DNA of 64,000 bases from NCBI RefSeq assembly GCF_000005505.3, contig NC_016133.3, positions 34,000,737-34,064,736 of the forward strand, read 5' to 3'. This DNA is from Brachypodium distachyon (Eukaryota > Streptophyta > Magnoliopsida > Poales > Poaceae). The notes under the pieces are model-generated. The model was given only the letters and a program-made list of their open reading frames with translations, searched no databases and was not told where the DNA came from. Shown piece by piece: positions 58,301-64,000 of this stretch. Within the stretch, counting starts at the first letter, position 1; the number at the start of each line of letters is the position of its first letter. The translations under genes were made by a program, and so were the position numbers.

Positions 58301-61300
58301 CCAGGATCAGCGACACTTATTATGGATCGGAGGGAGTCCATAATCTGTATAGGATTCCGTGTCATACAGACTTCAAGTCCTATTAGAATGGATTTGAGTC
58401 ATGTTTCTCAACAATCTCCAGCTTTATCCTTGCCCATTGAAGTCACCATGCTCAATCCAAGTCCTAACCGAATCTGTCTTTTCTTCTCCACAATTAGGAG
58501 GTAGCATATCCCCTTTGTCATGACTCATGCATAACATCCATAGCACGATGATGTGAAATCTATCCGATCAGCGACACTTATTATGGATCGGAGGGAGTAA
58601 TGATTTCTCTTTTTCAAGAAGCTGTAGATGACCAAGAAAGCTAAGATGTGTGATATTGAGAGCCCAATCGATCCAAACCATGGTAAAGAAATTAGTGCAC
58701 GGTCGAAAGCAAGGCAAGGCAACTATCACACAATCTAGTACAAAATATGTAGCATGATGAATAGGAGTCAAGGGTTCAAGCAAAGTTGTATAACTTCATG
58801 TTCACACACTCAACTCTACAATATATGAACCCTAGGCCACTGTGAGAGTGAGGCGTGAGGAACGGGGAGAGCGGGACATGTCACCTGCAGAACATTCAGA
58901 TGACAGTTTTAGAGAGATGTCACCGAGGGTACTTAATTTGAGTTTGTTTGTCCCTATGTATCTCCAGATCTTATGATAGCTAGTCGAGTGCATCTAGTTA
59001 ATAACCGTTCTCAACCATAACCTGAATATAATAATTTATAATACTGTCAAATTACTATTCATACCAATTCTAACACTAATTTTCGTACAAAATTATTCAT
59101 CATTTCTTTGTTAATACTGAAATTTTGACCCGTCAAAGCTAAGTATGATACCATATAACTGACATGGTATGCACACATGTGCATCATCTGTTCCTACTTT
59201 GCCTTGCACAAAGCGTGCATAGCTCAACATATTTGAGCCTCATTAGCATTTAAAACATGGCATGTGAAATGTCTAAGAACATTATGGTAACATCTGTCAA
59301 ATTATGATGTATGCATTTAGGACTAATTAACACCCATTTCTACAAGTATAGAGCTAGAGTATAACTTAGGCCAAATTCCTGTTTCATGACATAAGTGAGC
59401 AACATGACTCAAATAAATGCGATATGAACTAAGGAACCATAACTGCGATTCCTCATCACAAATGAGTCATTGGTCTGTGGATGCATTACTCACAAAAACA
59501 TCCATCCATGTGATCATCACATTCTGTTCAAATGCGGTTCATCCCATGATATCTAGTAGCTGAGCTAAGTTTGTAAATTAGCTCCTAAAGATGAGCCTAG
59601 ACTCAACGTACCATGATGCACTAATGCACTGTATCTTGAAGAATGGACATACTATATATTTTATTGGGACAACAACTGATGTGTGGCACTTCCACAAGAC
59701 ACAGTTTAAGATAGATGCTATATTCAATTTTGCGAACAACAAGATAGAAGCTGTAGACACAGTTTAAGATAGATGCTATATTCGTTAGCATATGGTTATT
59801 GACTTCATTTGTCCTAGATTAACATTGACATTTCCAAGCTCTGGTTGAAAATATTTGGCGTCCACACTATTATTGCGCCAGCAATTGAACTTTCTGACAA
59901 GACAATGCACTCTCGACGCTCAACCAAAAGATGCCTAATATTTAGATTTCCATTTGTCGCAAAAATGATTATTATCTTCTAAGTCTTGATTTTCTTACTG
60001 TGTGTGCAATTCAGCCTGCAAAAGACGATCGACCGCTATAAGGCATACACAAAGGATAATGTTAATAAGAAGACAGCACAACAAGATATTCAGGTGAAGT
60101 ACGTCAGTACAAAACTTCTGCAGCTTGATGAAAACTTGAACATGCAATGCGCTTTATGTGAATATCTCATAATTGATATTTAGATATAGATGATATATAA
60201 CTACTTCTCTTCATTTTACTTAGATATAGATGATAACTGCTTCTCTTCATTTTACATTGAGACCTTATTCAGAATAGTCATACACTCATACTACAGTATA
60301 GCTGGACACGTCATAACATGTGTAAATAACTTAAGTGAGTTCCCAATTGTAATATCACATCAACAGATATTAAGGACAATATTTCCGACTAGCTTTCAGT
60401 ATCATTAGGACTTCAATATTTGCCCTGGGCGGTATAATATGGCATGTGATGTGATGGCACATATTCTAAGGCTGAATCATCTGAATTCTGAACTGCAGCA
60501 AATCAGAGCTGACACTGTAGGCTTGGCAAAGAAACTTGAGGCTCTTGAAGATTCGAAACGGTAAGCAATCTTGCCACTTTCTGAATAGCTGGCCATACTT
60601 AGACCAAAAATATGCTGAGTTACATGAGACGCAGAAAAATCTTGGGCGAAAACTTAGGAGAATGTACTACTCAAGAACTGCATATTCTGGAAGCTAAAAT
60701 TGAGAAGAGCCTCCACATCATCAGAGCAAAGAAGGTTGGCCAGTTAAAATATCCTGCATCGCTACTAAACATCAAAGCTCAATCTTACACAAAACTAACA
60801 TTCATTCTTATATATGTTCACTTCACTCCACTGCCACCAGTCCCAGCTGCTGGAACGGCAGATAGCTAAGCTGAAAGAGAAGGTATACATATGTACCCAA
60901 CCCCACATGCAAAATATAATCGATGTTGATTCTGCATGCCTTTTTCTTCTTCTTACAAGCAATCTATACAGAATTAACAGTACAGAAAACAACCCCAGCT
61001 AATTCTGTATGCTTGCATTTCTTTGATCAGGAGACGATGCTGCTCAAAGATAATGAGGAATTACGCGAAAAGGTAAAGACAATGAACACTTCCTATGTCG
61101 GTCACTGTCATAATGCAAACCCCAAGCTTTTCGTCTGTTTTTTCCATGTAAAGCTGCAAATTAAATATCTAGCATATATGTATGCTTGAGAGCATACCCA
61201 ATTAATATCCCAGCCACATGTTTGTGAACAACCAAACACTGACTCGATCTTGTTCGATGCAGCAGCAGCATCTCGCCGCACTGATGGTGGTTCCCTCCCT

Positions 61301-61436
61301 GAACCATGTTGCGCTTTCGCCTTTGCAGCCCGAGCCCGAGCCGGAGCCTAGCAGCGACGCCATTGACACCGTGGAGACGGAGCTGTACATAGGGTTGCCC
61401 GGCAGGGAGCGCTCCTCCAACCGGCAGTCAGGTTGA
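52301..61436 (+). CDS. MADS56: MIKC-type MADS-box transcription factor, SOC1/TM3 clade (OsMADS56-like)
   Basis: Seven exons: 52301-52485, 60015-60093, 60499-60560, 60635-60734, 60841-60882, 61031-61072, 61263-61436. They encode 227 aa; exon sizes 185, 79, 62, 100, 42, 42 and 174 follow the MIKC pattern and all phases join. Residues 1-60 are the MADS domain ([33 protein letters not shown]), which binds CArG boxes as a dimer. Residues about 62-88 are the I region ([15 protein letters not shown]). The K-domain coiled coil follows ([43 protein letters not shown]). The C-terminus holds the SOC1 motif [11 protein letters not shown]. From memory it is closer to rice OsMADS56 than OsMADS50, in the [19 protein letters not shown] and RSSNR segments. 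The clade controls flowering time. Intron 1 is 7529 bp, and regulation through it is plausible. Thr14 stands where Pro is common. Confidence 0.95.
53862..54126. mobile_element. Stowaway MITE in MADS intron 1
   Basis: 265 bp flanked by TA. The ends ctcaatccGTTCCAAAt and ctaccaatGTTCCAAAa (other strand) pair imperfectly. The interior has matching aaacttcgacc/ggtcaaagttt segments typical of the group. Confidence 0.75.
54545..54806. mobile_element. Stowaway MITE in MADS intron 1
   Basis: 262 bp flanked by TA, with ends CTTTCTCCTTTTcgtcaaa and, on the other strand, CTTCCTCCTTTTacaaagg. Confidence 0.75.
56330..56584. mobile_element. Stowaway MITE in MADS intron 1
   Basis: About 255 bp. The ends ccccctagTTTCATAATATaagg and, on the other strand, ctccctctaTTTCATAATATgg pair well. 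TA follows the right end; the left target base is changed. Confidence 0.7.
57050..57660 (-). pseudogene. LINE 3' end in MADS intron 1
   Basis: The minus strand encodes the zf-RVT region that ends plant LINE ORF2: [15 protein letters not shown], then after a shift [20 protein letters not shown], and [31 protein letters not shown] in 57413-57186. A TAG interrupts it after the MVRL segment. The element's 3' end lies at about 57050 with an A-rich tail (minus strand TCAAAAATAAAATAAAG). It is 5'-truncated. Confidence 0.8.
58127..58565. repeat. 177-bp inverted repeat with 85-bp loop in MADS intron 1
   Basis: Arms at 58127-58303 and 58389-58565 are reverse complements with a single mismatch (gataaatctgg against gataaagctgg). 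The loop is 58304-58388. In the MADS pre-mRNA this would fold into a 177-bp hairpin. No coding match was found in the arms. Confidence 0.95.
58305..58598. repeat. 33-bp direct repeat bracketing the right hairpin arm
   Basis: gatcagcgacacttattatg and its continuation ...ggatcggagggagt occur identically at 58305-58337 and 58566-58598. The last bases (ggagggagt) resemble a Stowaway terminus. Confidence 0.92.
60181..60255. repeat. Short tandem duplication in MADS intron 2
   Basis: agatatagatgata followed by actgcttctcttcattttac-like sequence occurs twice, in near-identical units of about 36-40 bp. Confidence 0.8.
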
Positions 61437-61825
61437 GCCAAGTAGCACGCGTGCACCGTCAGATTAATCGGCGGCAGGTTCAGCTCACAGGAATAAGCTC
61501 TCTTCAGTCTGCACCTGCATCTGCACGCGTGAAGTGCCCAGCCTGTAGCCCACTGTTAATTTCTCTATGTTTAGTTTATCTCTACTGAAATGATTCACCT
61601 GCACAAAAAAGAAAAGGGTGTAAATTAGCAGCCGCGATGGCGACAAAATCAACCCGCAGCTGACCTCCGACATCTGAAAGAAAATGAAACACCCAGGAGC
61701 ACGTGGACGGTTCCTTCGTTTGGATGTCTATGTAAATTACAGTCTGAAGCTATATGAAGCACTTGGAACCAATCGATGATTAAGTAGAAAGGAAATAAAA
61801 AAGAGGAGGTCCGAATCTTCTGAAG
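61437..61825 (+). other. MADS 3' UTR region
   Basis: About 390 bp between the stop codon and a copia LTR. An aataaa-like word lies near 61794. The transcript end is expected here or inside the LTR. Confidence 0.55.
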
Positions 61826-62237
61826 TGTTGTGGATTACTTCTGGAGCTGCCTGACTGTGTTAGTCGTTTGAATCTTAGTCTCATCGAGAGAGAAGATGAC
61901 ACTAGGAGTTGGAACAATTTTTTGGTTTATTTTCTCACACAATGCCATACCAATCTAAGGGGTTGGGGATACATATTTATAGGCTGTTGGCAGCCAATCA
62001 TATGCTAGATGTTAGTCTAAGATGCTAAAGCTAAGATGATGCTAGCTAGTCTAAGATGCTAAAGGAAGATGATGCTAGAGCTAGTCAAAACGAGCAGCCA
62101 CAAGGACGGTCTAAGATTCTAGTCTAAGATGCTAAAGCTAAGATGATGTTAGAGCAAGTCAAAACTAGCAGTCACAAGGACGCAAGGACCATATGCTGCA
62201 GCCCCACAAACACCTTAGTACAGAGACTTATCCATCA
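61826..62237 (-). repeat. 3' LTR of the Ty1/copia element
   Basis: On the minus strand it starts TGATGGATAAGTCTCTG after the purine tract TTAGGGGGAGAA (62249-62238) and ends ATCCACAACA, about 412 bp. It contains repeated agatgctaaagctaagatga words (62018-62160). The partner LTR is beyond the window, so the ends are inferred. Confidence 0.65.
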
Positions 62238-62245
62238 TTCTCCCC

Positions 62246-64000
62246 CTAAGTCTTGTGCGTCGTCTTGTGGGAAAGCTGAACCATCCCGATCCTGGAGCAG
62301 AGTTCAAGGAACTTGATCCTCCCAAGAGGCTTGGTGAGCAGGTCCGCAAGCTGGTCCTTGGTGTTGATGTAGCTCATCGTGATGCTCACTTCATCCAAGG
62401 AGCCTCGGATGAAGTGGTACCTCACCCGGATATGCTTGCTTCGTTCGTGGAACACGGGGTTCTTTGCTATGTCCAAAGCGGACCTGCTGTCCACCCTGAG
62501 CTGCACCGCTCTAGTGTCTCGGCCGAGGAGATCACCAAGAAGTCGAGCGAGCCAGAGCGCTTGAGTGCAAGCGGTGGAGGCCGATATGTACTCGGCCTCG
62601 CAGCTGGACATGGCCATCACCTGCTGCTTGGCCGACTACCAGCTCACGAGGCACTTGCCGAGGAAGAAGAGGATCCTGCTCGTGCTCTTGCTGGTGTCGA
62701 TGTCGCCGGTGTGGTCGCTGTCGCTGTACCCGACGAAGTATGCCGCCCCAAGACACCTAGGGTAGTGGAGGCCGTGGTCGAGAGTCCCCGCAATGTAGCG
62801 GATGATCCTCTTCACAGCCTGCTGATGCTCCGTCGTCGGTCGCTGCATGAACCGACTGACGTAGCCAACGGAGAATGCCAAGTCCGCCCGTGTGTGGGCG
62901 AGGTAGCAAAGGCTCCCCACTAGACACCGGTACTGTGTAGCGTCCACCTCCTCCGTCGTGCTGTTGCGGCTCAGTTTCAACCTCTCCTCCATCGGAGTGA
63001 GAGCTGGGTTGTAGTCGGTGAGCCCAGCTAGCTCAACGACGCGCTTGGCGTAGGCGGTCTGTCGAAGCGTGATCCCGGAGTCGTCCTGGTGCACCTCGAT
63101 TCCCAGATAGAAGGAGAGGGGCCCCAGATCACTCATTTGGATGACGGCCTTCATCTCTTCCTTGAATGCCGCCACCTCCGCATCCTTGGTGCTGGTGCTC
63201 ACCAAGTCGTCGACATAGATGCCCACCAGCAGGGCATTTTCGCCACTGCCCCGTCGGTAGACGGCCGTCTCATGCGGGCTTTGCGCGAAGCCCATCCCAT
63301 GTAGCGTGGAATCCAACTTGGCATTCCACGCCCTTGGTGCCTGCCGCAAGCCATAGAGAGCCTTGCGCAGGCGGAGTACCTTGCCCTCCTTGCCAGGGAT
63401 CGCAAATCCCGACGGCTGATGCACGTAGACCTCCTCCTTCAAGTCACCGTTGAGGAATGCCGACTTGACATCCATGTGGTGGACACGCCAGCCCTCCTGG
63501 GCAGCTAGCGCAAGGAGGAGTCGCACGGACTCCATCCTTGCCACGGGAGCGAAGGCGTCGTCGAAGTCGACCCCCTCCTGCTGCAAGAAACCGCGTGCCA
63601 CCAAGGTGATCCCCTCCTTGCGCCGGCTTCATCCCTCTTCAGCTTGAACACCCATTTAAGGGTGATCGCACGGTGACCATGAGGGAGGTCAGCAAGGTCC
63701 CAGGTGCGGTTCTTCTCGACCGCATCCATCTCCAGCTGCATCGCGGCGCGCCATGCCGCGTCTCTCTCGGCCTCTGCAAAAGACCGAGGCTCGCCGTCGT
63801 CGCACGTAAGTTGCAGCGGCGCCTCCAGGTCGCGGGGCACACCGGCTGGTCGCCGAGTAGATCCTCCATCGTACGGTACCGCAACGGCTCACCGTCATAA
63901 TATGCGTCGATGCGCTCCTCATCTTGAGAGAGCGGAGAAGCGAACTCCACCGAGGTGTGTTCGACGTGAGCTGGTGCTGAAGTAGACGTGCCCGGAGGAG
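62246..64000 (-). pseudogene. Ty1/copia pol: reverse transcriptase and RNase H, partial
   Basis: Minus-strand frames 63985-63505, 63604-62636 and 62620-62246. The first holds the RT lead-in (AAWRAAMQLEMDAVEKNRTW, then LKWVFKLKRDEAG). The second carries the copia RT core (FAPVARMESVRLLLALAA, DVKSAFLNGDL, VYVHQPSGF, KALYGLRQAPRAW, GIYVDDLV, SDLGPLSFYLGIEV). The third carries RNase H (MMAMSSCEAEYISAS, DSRSALDIAKNP, KDQLADLLTKPL). A shift near 63610-63625 and a TAG near 62634 break the protein. Gag and integrase would lie to the right of the window. Confidence 0.9.

Larger units (their letters stand above)
52486..60014 (+). other. Large first intron of the MADS gene
   Basis: 7529 bp from gtagta to ttcag. 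It contains three Stowaway MITEs, a LINE 3' end, a 177-bp inverted repeat, and short direct repeats: accaaatttgggttctggtt twice near 56767 and 56811, and gacacagtttaagatagatg at about 59697 and 59756. Long first introns of MADS genes often carry regulatory sites; none can be named from sequence here. Confidence 0.85.

Overview
This window is plant nuclear DNA, from a grass. The coding regions use GT-AG introns and are GC-rich in the grass manner. The spacers carry Stowaway-type MITEs ending in CTCCCTCC with TA target duplications. The closest family matches I recognise from memory are rice proteins (OsMADS56-type SOC1, rice-type SCE1, an alpha-expansin). The MITE types make a Pooideae grass plausible, but the species cannot be fixed from sequence alone.

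Four host genes can be modelled to the base. From the left these are a PLAC8-family cysteine-rich protein (+, 8 exons, 4815-6189), an alpha-expansin (+, 2 exons, 8363-9242), a SUMO-conjugating enzyme SCE1/UBC9 (-, 5 exons, 10124-11743, convergent with the expansin) and a SOC1-clade MIKC MADS-box gene close to OsMADS56 (+, 7 exons, 52301-61436, with a 7.5-kb first intron). The first three genes sit within 7 kb. The SCE1 and MADS genes are about 40 kb apart, and most of that distance is transposon.

The insertions form a readable stack. An old Ty3/gypsy element of the Tat type (13354-38850, TSD gaaat) has a truncated 5' LTR. Its pol was split by a younger Tat-type element in the opposite orientation (15149-29370, TSD ccggg). 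A separate LTR fragment (32061-33071) sits just after its integrase. Both Tat-type elements carry an extra ORF antisense to pol between integrase and 3' LTR, and these ORFs contain intron-like interruptions. To the right lies a 3.7-kb TG...CA insertion with TSD cgccc (39951-43660), probably a solo LTR. The right edge holds the 3' half of a minus-strand Ty1/copia element whose LTR begins about 390 bp after the MADS stop codon. The left edge holds two related MULE-like MITEs with 9-bp TSDs and a decayed LINE.

MADS intron 1 is packed with mobile DNA: three Stowaway MITEs, a LINE 3' end and a nearly perfect 177-bp inverted repeat with an 85-bp loop. No prokaryotic system, CRISPR array or tRNA/rRNA gene was seen. 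The most interesting signals are the intronic hairpin in a flowering-time gene, the intron-bearing antisense ORFs of the two Tat elements, and a large inverted rearrangement inside the young element that lacks its RT catalytic core.
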